From Pseudomonas putida S13.1.2 (GTDB lineage: Bacteria > Pseudomonadota > Gammaproteobacteria > Pseudomonadales > Pseudomonadaceae), in contig NZ_CP010979.1 in the NCBI RefSeq assembly GCF_000498395.2, positions 3,534,001 to 3,598,000 on the forward strand: a stretch of DNA of 64,000 bases, given 5' to 3'. Both the position numbers and the translations under genes were made by a program. The notes beneath the pieces were generated by a model. That model was not told the DNA's origin. It did no database searches and was given only the letters and a program-made list of their open reading frames with translations. This document shows positions 17,858-27,290 of this stretch, one piece after another (position 1 is the first letter of the stretch; the number at the start of each line of letters is the position of its first letter).

Positions 17858-19855
17858 TCAGGGCTCCAGACGGCGCTGCTGATAGATCCAGTCGACAATC
17901 TCGCCTTCCGGCGAATAGCCGCTCACGGTCTCGCGCAGCAACTGCCGTACTCGCACAAAATCATCGGCCGCCGCTGCCGCCATCAATTGCCGCAGCGCGT
18001 CCTTGAGCGCATCCCAGGCCAGGAAGTCTTCGTCGGCACTCATGATCATCGGGTGGCGGGTAGCAATCACGTTATCGCCGATCAGCAGCTCTTCATACAG
18101 CTTTTCTCCAGGCCGCAACCCGGTGAACTGAATGGAAATATCGCCCATCGGGTTGCGCTCGGAGCGCACACTGAAGCCAGACAGGTGAATCATCTTCTCG
18201 GCCAGTTCCACGATCTTCACCGGTTCGCCCATGTCCAGCACGAACACGTCACCGCCCTTGCCCATGGAGCCGGCCTGGATCACCAGCTGCGCAGCCTCGG
18301 GTATGGTCATGAAGTAGCGGGTGATTTTTGGGTGGGTAACCGTCAGTGGGCCACCTGCCTTGATCTGCTTGTAGAACAGTGGAATCACCGAGCCCGACGA
18401 GCCGAGCACATTGCCGAAGCGGACCATGGTGAAGCGGGTTTTGTTTACCTGCGAGACATTGCTGCTGTCGCCGAACAGCACAGGGGCCACTTCGCGGCTG
18501 AGGGCCTGCAGGGTCATTTCGGCCAGACGCTTGGTGCTGCCCATCACGTTGGTGGGGCGCACGGCCTTGTCGGTGGAAATCAGCACGAAGTTGGCAACCC
18601 CGGCCTGCAACGCCGCCTGGGCGGTGTGCAGGGTGCCGATGACGTTGTTCATCAAGCCTTCGGCAATGTTGTGCTCCACCATCGGCACGTGCTTGTAGGC
18701 CGCGGCGTGGTAGACGGTGTCGACGTGCCAGGTTTTCATGATGTCGAGCATCTGGGCCTGGTTGCGGACCGAGCCCAAGATGGGCAGCAGGCACACCGAC
18801 AGCGACTCGCGGGCGATGCGTTGCTCCAGCTCGGAGAGGATGCTGTACAGGTTAAATTCGCTGTGGTCGAACAACAGCAGCGTTCTGGGTGACTGGCCCA
18901 GGATCTGTCGGCACAGCTCCGAGCCAATCGAACCGCCAGCCCCAGTGACCAGCACCGTCTGTTCGGTAATGCAGCGCTGGAGCAGATCGGGCTGGGCCGG
19001 CACGGCATCACGCCCGAGCAAGTCGGCAATGTCGACTTCCTGGATGTCATCGACCTTTACCTTGCCGCTGGCCAGGTCGATAAAGCTGGGCACACTGCGC
19101 ACGTGCAGGGGGTAGCCCTCCAGAAAGTTGAGAATTTCGCGACGACGGGTACGGGTTTCCGAAGGCAATGCCAGCAGTATCTCTTCTGCCCCCGTTACAT
19201 CGATCATCTTTTGCAACTGATCAGGGTGGTAGACCTGCAAGCCGGCGATCACCCGGTCGGTGATGCTGGGGTCGTCGTCGATAAAGGCGACCGGACGCAT
19301 CATTCTGTCCATGCGTAGCGCAGCAACCAGCTGGTTACCTGCGGCACCTGCACCGTAAACGGCCACCCGAGGCATGCCGTCAGCTTTCTGGGCAAACGGC
19401 ACATGCTGCACCGCCGCGGCAAACCAGTCGCCGAGGAAGTACTGGCGCATGGCCAGGCGCAAGCCACCGACCATGATCAGGCTCAACCACCAGTAATTGA
19501 AGGTGATCGAGCGCGGCACTACGTTCTGGTGGTTACCTGCCCAGTAAATGATGAACCCGAGAATAAGCGCGGAAAGGGTAACCGCCTTGATGATGGCGAT
19601 AAGCGCGTCGTTTCCGAAATAACGCATCACCGCCCGATACAGGCCAAAACGGATGAATAGCGGAATGGAGACAAGCGGCGCGCACAGGAACAACCACGCG
19701 TGGTCGATGATCGGGTTTGCCAGCTCTTCGATACCAAGGCGGACCACAAACGCCAGCCACAGAGCGCCCCATATCAGCACAATATCGGTCAGCACCTGCA
19801 ACATGCGCTTGTGCCGACGAGGCAGAGCAAGCAGTTTCGTACGCACTTTTCCCAT
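17858..19855 (-). CDS. wbpM: UDP-GlcNAc C4,C6-dehydratase, membrane-bound
   Basis: This 665-aa protein has about four N-terminal membrane segments (residues ~20-130), a central CoA-binding-like Rossmann domain (VAVYGAGAAGNQL near 155) and a C-terminal SDR dehydratase domain starting at VLVTGAGGSIGSELCRQ. The catalytic stretch STDKAVRPTNVMGSTKR has Met where most SDRs have Tyr, as known for WbpM. It makes UDP-4-keto-6-deoxy-GlcNAc for QuiNAc or FucNAc. The start at ATG 19855 has AGAGGGG upstream and matches the P. aeruginosa start; a frame to 19891 exists but is unlikely. wbpM is the conserved last gene of Pseudomonas O-antigen loci, as here. Confidence 0.96.
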   Translation of the reverse strand: MGKVRTKLLALPRRHKRMLQVLTDIVLIWGALWLAFVVRLGIEELANPIIDHAWLFLCAPLVSIPLFIRFGLYRAVMRYFGNDALIAIIKAVTLSALILGFIIYWAGNHQNVVPRSITFNYWWLSLIMVGGLRLAMRQYFLGDWFAAAVQHVPFAQKADGMPRVAVYGAGAAGNQLVAALRMDRMMRPVAFIDDDPSITDRVIAGLQVYHPDQLQKMIDVTGAEEILLALPSETRTRRREILNFLEGYPLHVRSVPSFIDLASGKVKVDDIQEVDIADLLGRDAVPAQPDLLQRCITEQTVLVTGAGGSIGSELCRQILGQSPRTLLLFDHSEFNLYSILSELEQRIARESLSVCLLPILGSVRNQAQMLDIMKTWHVDTVYHAAAYKHVPMVEHNIAEGLMNNVIGTLHTAQAALQAGVANFVLISTDKAVRPTNVMGSTKRLAEMTLQALSREVAPVLFGDSSNVSQVNKTRFTMVRFGNVLGSSGSVIPLFYKQIKAGGPLTVTHPKITRYFMTIPEAAQLVIQAGSMGKGGDVFVLDMGEPVKIVELAEKMIHLSGFSVRSERNPMGDISIQFTGLRPGEKLYEELLIGDNVIATRHPMIMSADEDFLAWDALKDALRQLMAAAAADDFVRVRQLLRETVSGYSPEGEIVDWIYQQRRLEP

Positions 19856-19914
19856 AACCCCTCTAGATGCTCTCCACGTATGAACCGACAATCCGTTGTC
19901 CCATTACTCTAGTG

Positions 19915-20928
19915 TCAATTTTCCAGGTCGCCCGCACGAAACCGCACCGCCAGCACAATCAGCGGTATGTACGCCAGCACCACGCCCAACGCGCCATCCA
20001 GGCCCAACCGGGCAACGCAGTACGCGATGGGCAGCAGCCAGCAGACATTGAGGGCGGCCACTGCAACGGTTACCGGCAGGTGCTTGCCATACACGCGCGA
20101 TGCGAACTGATACGCGTGGCTGCGGTGCGCTTCGTACACCTTGTCACCGCGCAACAGGCGCCGTACCAAGGTATAGGTTGCATCGACAATGAAGACGCCC
20201 AGCAGGATCAGCCAGCACCAGAACATGGGCGGCGATACCCACGCGGCCTGTAGCGACAGCCCGCCCAGCACGATACCGATAAATCCACTGCCCGCATCCC
20301 CCATGAATATTTTCGCGGGAGGGAAGTTCCAGTACAGGAAGCCCGCCACGGCTGCGGCCAACAACAAAGGCAGCACAGCAGTACCACCGAGCCCAGCCAG
20401 CCAGTACAGCCAGGCTGCGCCCAGGCACGCGGTAATGGCCTCGACACTGGCGATGCCATCGATGCCATCCATGAAGTTGTACAAGTTGAGCAACCATACC
20501 AGGTAGACAGCTGCCAGCAGCCCTCCCAGCCACCCCATGTCCAGCGTCCAGCCGAACATCGTCAGAGGCGGCAATCCGCCTAGCCAGCCCAGCATCCAGG
20601 CGGCGGCGACGAAATGCCCAAGCAGTCGCCAACGAGCAGCAATATGACCATGGTCATCCATGAAGCCAATGACCGCGATCAATGCCCCGCCCCCTCCCAG
20701 CGCCAGCAGCGTGCTGATCTGTTCGATACCAGATGGCATGAGGCCAACCATGGCCAACAAGAACGTCAGCACGATCGCCACTCCGCCGCCCCTTGGGGTG
20801 GGGACCGTATGCGAGCTACGTGCGTTGGGCACATCTATCACACTGCGCGCCAGCGCATAGCGACGCAGACCCGCTGTCATCACGAGTGACAGAACCAAAA
20901 TGGCCGGAAGAAACCACAAAAGCATCAT
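19915..20928 (-). CDS. wbpL: Initiating glycosyl-1-phosphate transferase (MraY/WecA-like)
   Basis: A 337-aa polytopic membrane protein of the polyprenyl-phosphate N-acetylhexosamine-1-phosphate transferase family. It carries the early motif PNARSSHTVPTPRGGG, the Asp pair in GFMDDHGH (~92), NLYNFMDGIDGIAS (~150) and FMGDAGSGFIG (~205), all diagnostic. It transfers FucNAc- or QuiNAc-1-phosphate to undecaprenyl phosphate and so starts each O-unit. The upstream stop and the two adjacent ATGs form TGATGATG, so the start may be 20928 or 20925. Downstream wbpM follows after 59 bp. Confidence 0.95.
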   Translation of the reverse strand: MMLLWFLPAILVLSLVMTAGLRRYALARSVIDVPNARSSHTVPTPRGGGVAIVLTFLLAMVGLMPSGIEQISTLLALGGGGALIAVIGFMDDHGHIAARWRLLGHFVAAAWMLGWLGGLPPLTMFGWTLDMGWLGGLLAAVYLVWLLNLYNFMDGIDGIASVEAITACLGAAWLYWLAGLGGTAVLPLLLAAAVAGFLYWNFPPAKIFMGDAGSGFIGIVLGGLSLQAAWVSPPMFWCWLILLGVFIVDATYTLVRRLLRGDKVYEAHRSHAYQFASRVYGKHLPVTVAVAALNVCWLLPIAYCVARLGLDGALGVVLAYIPLIVLAVRFRAGDLEN

Positions 20929-21890
20929 TTCTTGTCGTATTCCTGATAGTGCCTGGCGGCAGCTCGAAGCGCAGTATCCACGTCTATTGGCGGGCGCCAG
21001 CCGAGCAAATCGCGGGTTTTACTTATATCCACCTGCAGTGACCCACACAGGCGCTGAGACAAACTGCCTTTACCCAACGCTTTGGCGCCGGCACTCAGCA
21101 AGCCCGCCGGTACCGGCAGCAGCCGCGCTGGCCTGCCCAGTGCCTGGCCCATGCGGCGCAGAAGCCCGGTGGTGGACAGGTCCTCGCCATCGCTGACCAG
21201 AAACACCTGGTTGGCTGCTGCCTCATGCCCGATGCAGGTGACCACCAGATCCACCAGGTTCTCGACGGCGACCAGGCTTCTTCGATTGTCGATGGCGCCA
21301 AACGGCAGTGGTATGCCACGGTCGAGCCAGCGCATCATGTTGAGGAAGTTGGCCTTCACTCCGGGCCCGTATACCAGTACCGGGCGCACGATCACCACCT
21401 CAAGGCCGGTGTCCCGGGCCAACGCCTGCAAAGCTGTCTCCGCCTCCAGCTTTGAAGTGCCGTACGGATCCTGCGGCTGAGGGGTGTCATTGGCAGAGTA
21501 AGGTCTGCCCGGCGGGGTGCCCTCACCGTTCACCTTGATCGAACTGATGAATACAAACCGTTTCACGCCGGCAGCAATAGCCTGGCGGGCCAGTGCCAAT
21601 GTGCCATCCACGTTGACGCGTCGGAAGGCGGCCAGCGGGTCGCTCTCGGTGTCGTTCATCACATGAACACGCGCCGCGCTATGGACCACGACATCACACT
21701 CGGCCAGCGCTCCATCCCAGTCGTTATCCTGCTCGAACGACTGGAACATTACGCTGCGCACTAATGGCGACGGCGCCACACCCGCCTGCCTCACAGCAGC
21801 AACCACGGGAGTTCCATCGGCGACCAGCCTGTGCAGGATCGCGCTCCCCACGAAGCCGCTGGCTCCAGTGAGAAATACCTTGTGGTTCAT
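20925..21890 (-). CDS. NAD-dependent UDP-sugar 4-reductase/epimerase (WbpV/WbjF/WbpK-like)
   Basis: A 321-aa extended SDR. N-terminal MNHKVFLTGASGFVGSAIL holds the NAD motif GxxGxxG; VHSAARVHVMND and FISSIKVNGEGT follow, and the catalytic Y-x-x-x-K is YGTSK. Members reduce the 4-keto sugar from WbpM to UDP-D-QuiNAc (WbpV) or UDP-D-FucNAc (WbpK); sequence alone by eye does not settle which. I chose ATG 21890, which overlaps the wbuB stop (ATGA), rather than the longer frame to 22016. Its place just before wbpL and wbpM supports supply of the priming sugar. Confidence 0.85.
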   Translation of the reverse strand: MNHKVFLTGASGFVGSAILHRLVADGTPVVAAVRQAGVAPSPLVRSVMFQSFEQDNDWDGALAECDVVVHSAARVHVMNDTESDPLAAFRRVNVDGTLALARQAIAAGVKRFVFISSIKVNGEGTPPGRPYSANDTPQPQDPYGTSKLEAETALQALARDTGLEVVIVRPVLVYGPGVKANFLNMMRWLDRGIPLPFGAIDNRRSLVAVENLVDLVVTCIGHEAAANQVFLVSDGEDLSTTGLLRRMGQALGRPARLLPVPAGLLSAGAKALGKGSLSQRLCGSLQVDISKTRDLLGWRPPIDVDTALRAAARHYQEYDKK

Positions 21891-23149
21891 CGTCCTGACC
21901 TCCTCAAGGTGGCGTTGCCAAAAAGGCGCTCCAGACGCGCCAGCAGCGCCGGCCGAGCAAATTCCTGTTCGTAGTATTGTCGCCCCGCTGCACCCATCTG
22001 CTGGCGCTGCGCGCAAGGCAGCTGGGCCAGTTTACGGGTGATCTCGGCCAACTCAGCGCCATTACCCGATTCGCAGGCAAAACCGGCCCCGGACGCTTCA
22101 ATGACTCGGGCAGCTTCACCGTTGATCATACCGAGTATCGGCCGGCCAGATGCCAGGTAAGCCTGAATCTTGCCAGGAATAGTCTTCTCGAACACATCAT
22201 TGGTGCGCAGCGACACTAGCAAGGCATCAGCCTGCGCAAACAATGGCGGCATTTCTTCCAGGGGGTGGCGCCCGAGCAGCAGTACGTTGTCCAGCGCACG
22301 GCTGCGGACCTGCTCCTCAAGCCAGCTACTCATCCGGCCATCACCGACGATCACCCAGCGCACCGATACCTGGCCACGCAGGGCCTGTGCGGCGTCAAGG
22401 ATGGCCGGAAAATCCTGCGCCTCCCCCAAGTTACCGGCAAACACCACGGTGAACGTCGCAGCATCGGCCTCAACCAGTTTCGACGGTTCCAGCGTCTGCG
22501 CCGAAAAATCATCTTCGGCCCAGCTTGGGAAGTACACCAGGCGGTCCGATTCGATGGCTTTGGTGCAGTAACGGCGCACGTTGTCGAAAAAACCGTGGGA
22601 CTGCAGCAACAGGTAATCAGTGCGGTTGTAGATCCACGACACTGCGAGACCCACCAGCCCCAGGACCTTGGGGTTATGGATGATATTCACCGCGCGCAGC
22701 GTTTCCGGCCACAAATCAAGCACCCAGATAAACAGTGGCGCGCGCTTCAGCCGACGCAGCACCACTGCAGGTATCGCGGCAAGGATTGGCGAAACTGCAT
22801 AAACGAATATTGCATCAAACTGCTTGCCTCTGAGCTTCAACGGCCCCAAAAGAGACGCCGACAGCACGAAAGAAAAATAGTTGAGTACCAACTGGATACT
22901 GCGCTTGCCGCGAGGTACCAACGGCACCCTGACCACCTCGGCCCCTTCGTAGTTGCCAAACTGCTCGGGGTGGTCCTTGAACCGCTGGTAGACCTTGCCC
23001 TCCGGATAATTTGGCCAGCCCGTGAGCACTGTAACTTCGTGGCCTTTTTCGGTGAAGTCACGAACCATGTCGTTGATCCGCATGTTCTCTGGCCAGAAAT
23101 ATTGACTGACCACCAACACTTTCAGCTTCTTGCCGGCTATTTCTTCCAC
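21887..23149 (-). CDS. wbuB: WbuB-type glycosyltransferase (GT4), probable L-FucNAc transferase
   Basis: A 420-aa GT-B enzyme. The N-terminal LKVLVVSQYFWPENMRINDM and LTGWPNYPEGKVY are typical of the WbuB/WbjE group, which is regularly coupled to fnlABC and transfers L-FucNAc. The C-terminal donor domain shows VFAGNLGEAQDFP, VIVGDGRM and the E-x7-E-like region IPGKIQAYLASGRPI. It lies 4 bp after the FnlC-like gene and overlaps the reductase gene. Donor specificity is inferred from the neighbours. Confidence 0.85.
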   Translation of the reverse strand: MEEIAGKKLKVLVVSQYFWPENMRINDMVRDFTEKGHEVTVLTGWPNYPEGKVYQRFKDHPEQFGNYEGAEVVRVPLVPRGKRSIQLVLNYFSFVLSASLLGPLKLRGKQFDAIFVYAVSPILAAIPAVVLRRLKRAPLFIWVLDLWPETLRAVNIIHNPKVLGLVGLAVSWIYNRTDYLLLQSHGFFDNVRRYCTKAIESDRLVYFPSWAEDDFSAQTLEPSKLVEADAATFTVVFAGNLGEAQDFPAILDAAQALRGQVSVRWVIVGDGRMSSWLEEQVRSRALDNVLLLGRHPLEEMPPLFAQADALLVSLRTNDVFEKTIPGKIQAYLASGRPILGMINGEAARVIEASGAGFACESGNGAELAEITRKLAQLPCAQRQQMGAAGRQYYEQEFARPALLARLERLFGNATLRRSGR

Positions 23150-23153
23150 AGGC

Positions 23154-24284
23154 TCAGTACCGTTTCCAGACCGTACGGTTCACATAGTCGGTGTAGCTGT
23201 GGACGATACGCACCACCTTGTCAGAGACATTGGGCATGCTGTAGTCAGCAACCAGGCGCAAGGTGCGTTGCTCGCCGCGCAGCTGGCTTTCAAGAATGCT
23301 CAGCCCCTGCAGCACGCGCTCGGCTTCCAGCCCGACCATCATCGCCGCCGCTTCTTCCATGCCTTCAGGGCGCTCATGGGCCTCACGTATATTCAAGGCC
23401 GGGAAGTTGAGGATCGAAGCTTCCTCGTTGATGGTGCCGCTGTCGGACAGCACCGCCTTGGAGGTGAGCTGCAGCTTGTTGTAATCCTTGAAGCCCAAGG
23501 GCTTGAGCAAGCGGACATTGGCGTGGAACGTAACCCCCATGGCGTCGACGCGCTTCTGGGTACGGGGATGGGTAGACACAATGACCGGCAAATCGAATTG
23601 TTCGGCAATGGTGTTGAGTGTGCCAACCAACGAAAGGAAGTTTTTGTCCGAGTCGATATTTTCTTCACGGTGGGCGCTCACCACAAAGAACTTGCCGGCT
23701 TCAAGGCCAAGCCGCTCAAGCACATCGGACGCTTCGATGCCGTCGCGGTAGTGGTTGAGTACTTCGAACATCGGGCTGCCCGTCTTGATTACCCGGTCGG
23801 CTGGCAGGCCTTCGCGTAACAGGTAGTCGCGGGCGATGGTGCTGTAAGTCAGGTTGATGTCGGCAGTGTGGTCGACGATACGGCGGTTGATCTCCTCGGG
23901 CACACGCATGTCAAAGCAGCGGTTACCTGCTTCCATGTGGAAGGTGGGGATCTTGCGGCGCTTGGCGGAAATCACGGCCATGCAACTGTTGGTGTCACCC
24001 AGCACCAACAACGCCTCAGGGTTCACTTCGGCCAGCACCCGGTCAACTGCAATGATCACATTGCCGATGGTTTCGGCACCGGAAGCGCCTGCGGCGCCAA
24101 GGAAATGATCCGGCTTGCGAATACCCAGATCCTGGAAAAAGATCTCGTTCAGTTCGTAATCATAATTCTGCCCGGTGTGCACCAGGATGTGTTCGCAGTG
24201 CTCATCCAGCGCGCTCAGGACCCTGGACAAGCGAATGATTTCCGGGCGTGTTCCAACAACGGTGACGATTTTGAGCTTTTTCAT
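23154..24284 (-). CDS. fnlC: UDP-N-acetyl-L-talosamine-type 2-epimerase (FnlC/WbjD/CapG)
   Basis: A 376-aa non-hydrolysing UDP-GlcNAc 2-epimerase homologue: VGTRPEIIRLS at the N-terminus, HTGQNYDYELNEIFF, LGDTNSCMAV, HMEAGNRCFDMRVPEEINRR and SDSGTINEEASI. GNRCFDMRVPEE and the NYDYELN block match the FnlC/CapG group, which makes UDP-L-FucNAc by C2 epimerisation, rather than WbpI, which acts on diacetamido-uronic acids. Third gene of fnlA-fnlB-fnlC. It is the only 2-epimerase in the locus. Confidence 0.9.
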   Translation of the reverse strand: MKKLKIVTVVGTRPEIIRLSRVLSALDEHCEHILVHTGQNYDYELNEIFFQDLGIRKPDHFLGAAGASGAETIGNVIIAVDRVLAEVNPEALLVLGDTNSCMAVISAKRRKIPTFHMEAGNRCFDMRVPEEINRRIVDHTADINLTYSTIARDYLLREGLPADRVIKTGSPMFEVLNHYRDGIEASDVLERLGLEAGKFFVVSAHREENIDSDKNFLSLVGTLNTIAEQFDLPVIVSTHPRTQKRVDAMGVTFHANVRLLKPLGFKDYNKLQLTSKAVLSDSGTINEEASILNFPALNIREAHERPEGMEEAAAMMVGLEAERVLQGLSILESQLRGEQRTLRLVADYSMPNVSDKVVRIVHSYTDYVNRTVWKRY

Positions 24285-24311
24285 ACAATCCTCATTCCTG
24301 AGCCAGCCGTT

Positions 24312-25424
24312 TTATGGGCAGACCGGCAGCGCATAAGTGTCCGGGTGTTCACGATCGAAGATCTCATTGGCCCAGAGCATCACGATCATCTCGTCTTCAC
24401 CGATATTGGTGATGTCGTGGGTCCAGCCTGGCACCGTCTCGACGATGGTCGGTGACTCGCCACAGGTCTCCAGCTCATAAAACTCGCCTGTCACTACCTG
24501 ACGGAAACGGAAGTTAGCCTTGCCTTTGATGACCAGGAATTTTTCGGTTTTCGAATGATGGTAATGACCACCACGGGTGATGCCAGGGTGCGCCGTAAAA
24601 TACGAAAACTGCCCGGCTTCGGGCGTTTTCAGCATTTCCACGAAAACACCGCGCGGGTCGCCATACTTGGGCACCTCGTAAGTGAACGCAGCCGGAGGCA
24701 AATAGCTCAGGTACGTCGAATACAGCGCCCTGATCAGGCCCACGCCGACGTTTTCGGTCACCAACGTATCCCGGCTGGCTCGGAAGCGGCGTATCTGCGC
24801 GGCCAGCTCACCTACGCTGGTGCTGTAAACCGGCTCTACCTCTACCAGGCCACTGTCAGTTGCCTCCCCATCCATGATGGCGAGAAACTTGCTGACCACG
24901 TCGTCAACATAGACCAGGTTCAACGCCGCAGATTCGTCATGAATCTGAATGGGCAGGTCGTGGGCAATGTTGTTGCAGAAAGTCGCAACGGCCGAGTTAT
25001 AGTTCGGCCTTGCCCATTTACCAAACACATTGGGCAGGCGGAATATGTAAACCGGGCTGGCGTTCTGCTGGTGCAGTGCCATCAATGCCCGCTCAGCCGC
25101 AAGCTTGCTGAGCCCGTACGGGTTGTCGCGCTCTGCCTGGGTGGAGGACGAGTACAATACGGGTATCTTGCGCCCGGACGCCTTGATCGCATCGCACAGC
25201 TGCTGGGTCAGCTCGCTGTTACCACTGTCGAACTCCGCCGGGTCCTGGGGGCGATTCACGCCCGCCAGATGGAAGATGCAATCCGCGTTGGCGACCTTGA
25301 GCTTCAGGGCAGCCAAGTCATCGCCGCGAACAAACAGGTTCACCTCGATGTCCTTGCGCTCTTGGAGGTGAACCAGCAGGTTGCGCGCAATGAAGCCGTT
25401 GCCCCCGGTAACCAGAACATTCAT
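24312..25424 (-). CDS. fnlB: UDP-L-FucNAc pathway reductase with cupin domain (FnlB/WbjC/CapF)
   Basis: The 370-aa protein has an N-terminal SDR domain (MNVLVTGGNGFIARNLL; catalytic YGLSK) and a C-terminal cupin domain (~250-370; RGGHYHHSKTEKFLVIKGKA, with metal-binding His residues, then WTHDITNIGED). This bidomain build is that of CapF: the cupin catalyses C3 epimerisation and the SDR an NADPH-dependent C4 reduction, giving UDP-N-acetyl-L-talosamine. It starts 3 bp after fnlA. Confidence 0.94.
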   Translation of the reverse strand: MNVLVTGGNGFIARNLLVHLQERKDIEVNLFVRGDDLAALKLKVANADCIFHLAGVNRPQDPAEFDSGNSELTQQLCDAIKASGRKIPVLYSSSTQAERDNPYGLSKLAAERALMALHQQNASPVYIFRLPNVFGKWARPNYNSAVATFCNNIAHDLPIQIHDESAALNLVYVDDVVSKFLAIMDGEATDSGLVEVEPVYSTSVGELAAQIRRFRASRDTLVTENVGVGLIRALYSTYLSYLPPAAFTYEVPKYGDPRGVFVEMLKTPEAGQFSYFTAHPGITRGGHYHHSKTEKFLVIKGKANFRFRQVVTGEFYELETCGESPTIVETVPGWTHDITNIGEDEMIVMLWANEIFDREHPDTYALPVCP

Positions 25425-25427
25425 CGC

Positions 25428-26462
25428 TCACTCCTCCGGTGTAGCGTGTTCGCCACGCTGAATGGCCTGGATGAACTCGAGCTTCAGCAGCAGTGCCTGC
25501 ATGCCCGTAACGTCGAGGCGCTCGGTGTTGTGAGAGTTGTAATCTTCGGTACGGGAAATTTTTTCTTCGCCTTGCTCGACGTACTTGCTGTAATTCAGGT
25601 CGCGCAGGTCTGGTGGTACCCGGAAGTAGTTGCCCATGTCATCGGCACACGCCATTTCCTCACGGCTAAGCAGCGCCTCGTAGAGCTTTTCACCGTGCCG
25701 GGTACCGATTACCTGTACCGGATGCTCGGGTTTGCCAAGCAGCGAGGTCAACGCCTTGGCCAGGGTTTCCACCGTCGCGGCAGGTGCCTTCTGCACGAAC
25801 AGGTCTCCGTTGTTGCCGTGCTGGAAGGCATACAGCACCAGGTCCACGGCGTCTGCCAGCGTCATCATGAAACGGGTCATGTTCGGGTCGGTGATCGACA
25901 GTGGCTTGCCGGCCCGAATCTGTTCGATGAACAGCGGAATCACCGATCCGCGCGATGCCATGACATTGCCGTAGCGTGTGCCGCAAATGACCGTGTTGGT
26001 CTGGTCGAGGTTGCGCGACTTGGCCACCATGACTTTTTCCATCATGGCCTTGGAAATACCCATTGCATTGATTGGGTACACCGCCTTGTCAGTGCTGAGG
26101 CAGACCACGCGTTGCACCTGGTTCTGGATCGCCGCTTCCAGAACGTTCTCGGTACCAATGACGTTGGTTTTCACGGCTTCCATCGGGTGGAATTCGCAAG
26201 AGGGTACCTGCTTCAACGCGGCCGCGTGGAAGATGTAGTCGACCCCTCGCGTAGCATTCAACACGCCCTGGTAGTCCCGGACATCGCCGATGTAGAACTT
26301 CAGCTTGGCGCTGCCGTAGCGCTTGCGCATGTCGTCCTGCTTCTTCTCATCGCGGCTGAAAATGCGGATTTCGGCAATGTCGCTCTCGAGAAAACGCTTG
26401 AGTACAGCGTTGCCGAAAGACCCGGTGCCGCCGGTGATGAGGAGTTTCTTACCTTTGAACAT
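25428..26462 (-). CDS. fnlA: UDP-GlcNAc 4,6-dehydratase/5-epimerase (FnlA/WbjB/CapE)
   Basis: A 344-aa SDR of the inverting dehydratase type. N-terminal KKLLITGGTGSFGNAVL binds NADP; IRIFSRDEKKQDDMR and the catalytic STDKAVYPINAMGISK (Met replacing Tyr) are hallmarks of the CapE/FnlA group. It makes the 2-acetamido-4-keto-2,6-dideoxy-L-hexose used by FnlB. It opens the fnlABC block, 31 bp after the hisF-like gene. Confidence 0.95.
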   Translation of the reverse strand: MFKGKKLLITGGTGSFGNAVLKRFLESDIAEIRIFSRDEKKQDDMRKRYGSAKLKFYIGDVRDYQGVLNATRGVDYIFHAAALKQVPSCEFHPMEAVKTNVIGTENVLEAAIQNQVQRVVCLSTDKAVYPINAMGISKAMMEKVMVAKSRNLDQTNTVICGTRYGNVMASRGSVIPLFIEQIRAGKPLSITDPNMTRFMMTLADAVDLVLYAFQHGNNGDLFVQKAPAATVETLAKALTSLLGKPEHPVQVIGTRHGEKLYEALLSREEMACADDMGNYFRVPPDLRDLNYSKYVEQGEEKISRTEDYNSHNTERLDVTGMQALLLKLEFIQAIQRGEHATPEE

Positions 26463-26493
26463 ATGATCTGACCCTTGCGACGCGCGGTGGAAG

Positions 26494-27276
26494 TTAGCGG
26501 GCTCGGAGAGCGGAATAAATGATGTCGTCTTTCTGCTGGGCAGTCGGGTAGCTGATCAGCACAGCGCGATAGGGCCCCTTGAATACGAAGAAACTGCCTG
26601 CTGCCACGCCGACCACACCGCACGCCTTGACCACGCTGGCCATATCATCGAGCGAACCTCCCCCACCCAGTATGGTGATAGGGATATGCACCGCAGCGCG
26701 TAGCTTGCTGGCCAACTCCAGGTCGTAGCCCTTCATCTTCCCGTCATTCTCGATGGAGTTGAGCACAATCTCACCTGCACCAAGCTTTTCCAGCTCTTGT
26801 GCGACTTCAACGACGTTGCGCTTGGTATTGCGCGTGCCGTTGTGCGTCCAGACTTCCTGATGCTTGCTCAACAAGCGCGACTTGTGGTCCAGCACGACCA
26901 CGACGCTCTGGCTGCCGATTTCCTCGGCAATCTGGGTCACCAGCCCAGGGTTATCCAGCGCGGCTGAACTGATGGCCACCTTCTCGACGCCCAACTGGAT
27001 GATCTTCTTGGCTTGCTCTGCGGTGCGAATACCCCCGCCGTAGCACAGTGGCATCCGGCACTCGGCTGCAAGCTTGGCGATCTGGGTATAGTTTGGCTCG
27101 ACACCATGGGCAGTGGCATCGATATCAATCACGATCAGTTCATCGGCTTCCTTTTCGTTGAAGATCTTCACCGCATTGATGGGATCTCCGACGTATTTCG
27201 GGTCCTTGAACTTCACCGTCTTCACCAGCCCACCGTCTTGGATGAGCAGGCATGGGATAATCCGTGGTCTTAACAT
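26494..27276 (-). CDS. hisF: HisF-like cyclase subunit for sugar amidination
   Basis: A 260-aa (beta/alpha)8 protein related to imidazole-glycerol-phosphate synthase HisF: MLRPRIIPCLLIQDGGLVKT, ELIVIDIDATAHG and LCYGGGIRTAEQ. The normal HisF motif 'DITAS' region reads DIDATAHG, in keeping with the paralogue used in O-antigen loci. With HisH it supplies ammonia to WbpG for the amidino group of a 2,3-diamino-uronic acid. The two genes sit between wbpG and fnlA, not near his genes, so a role in histidine synthesis is unlikely. Confidence 0.9.
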   Translation of the reverse strand: MLRPRIIPCLLIQDGGLVKTVKFKDPKYVGDPINAVKIFNEKEADELIVIDIDATAHGVEPNYTQIAKLAAECRMPLCYGGGIRTAEQAKKIIQLGVEKVAISSAALDNPGLVTQIAEEIGSQSVVVVLDHKSRLLSKHQEVWTHNGTRNTKRNVVEVAQELEKLGAGEIVLNSIENDGKMKGYDLELASKLRAAVHIPITILGGGGSLDDMASVVKACGVVGVAAGSFFVFKGPYRAVLISYPTAQQKDDIIYSALRAR

Positions 27277-27290
27277 TTGTCAGTTCCCGC

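Noticed and set aside
24555..26471. A 638-codon plus-strand frame over fnlA/fnlB
   Set aside because: It spans two real minus-strand genes and shows only low-complexity shadow sequence.
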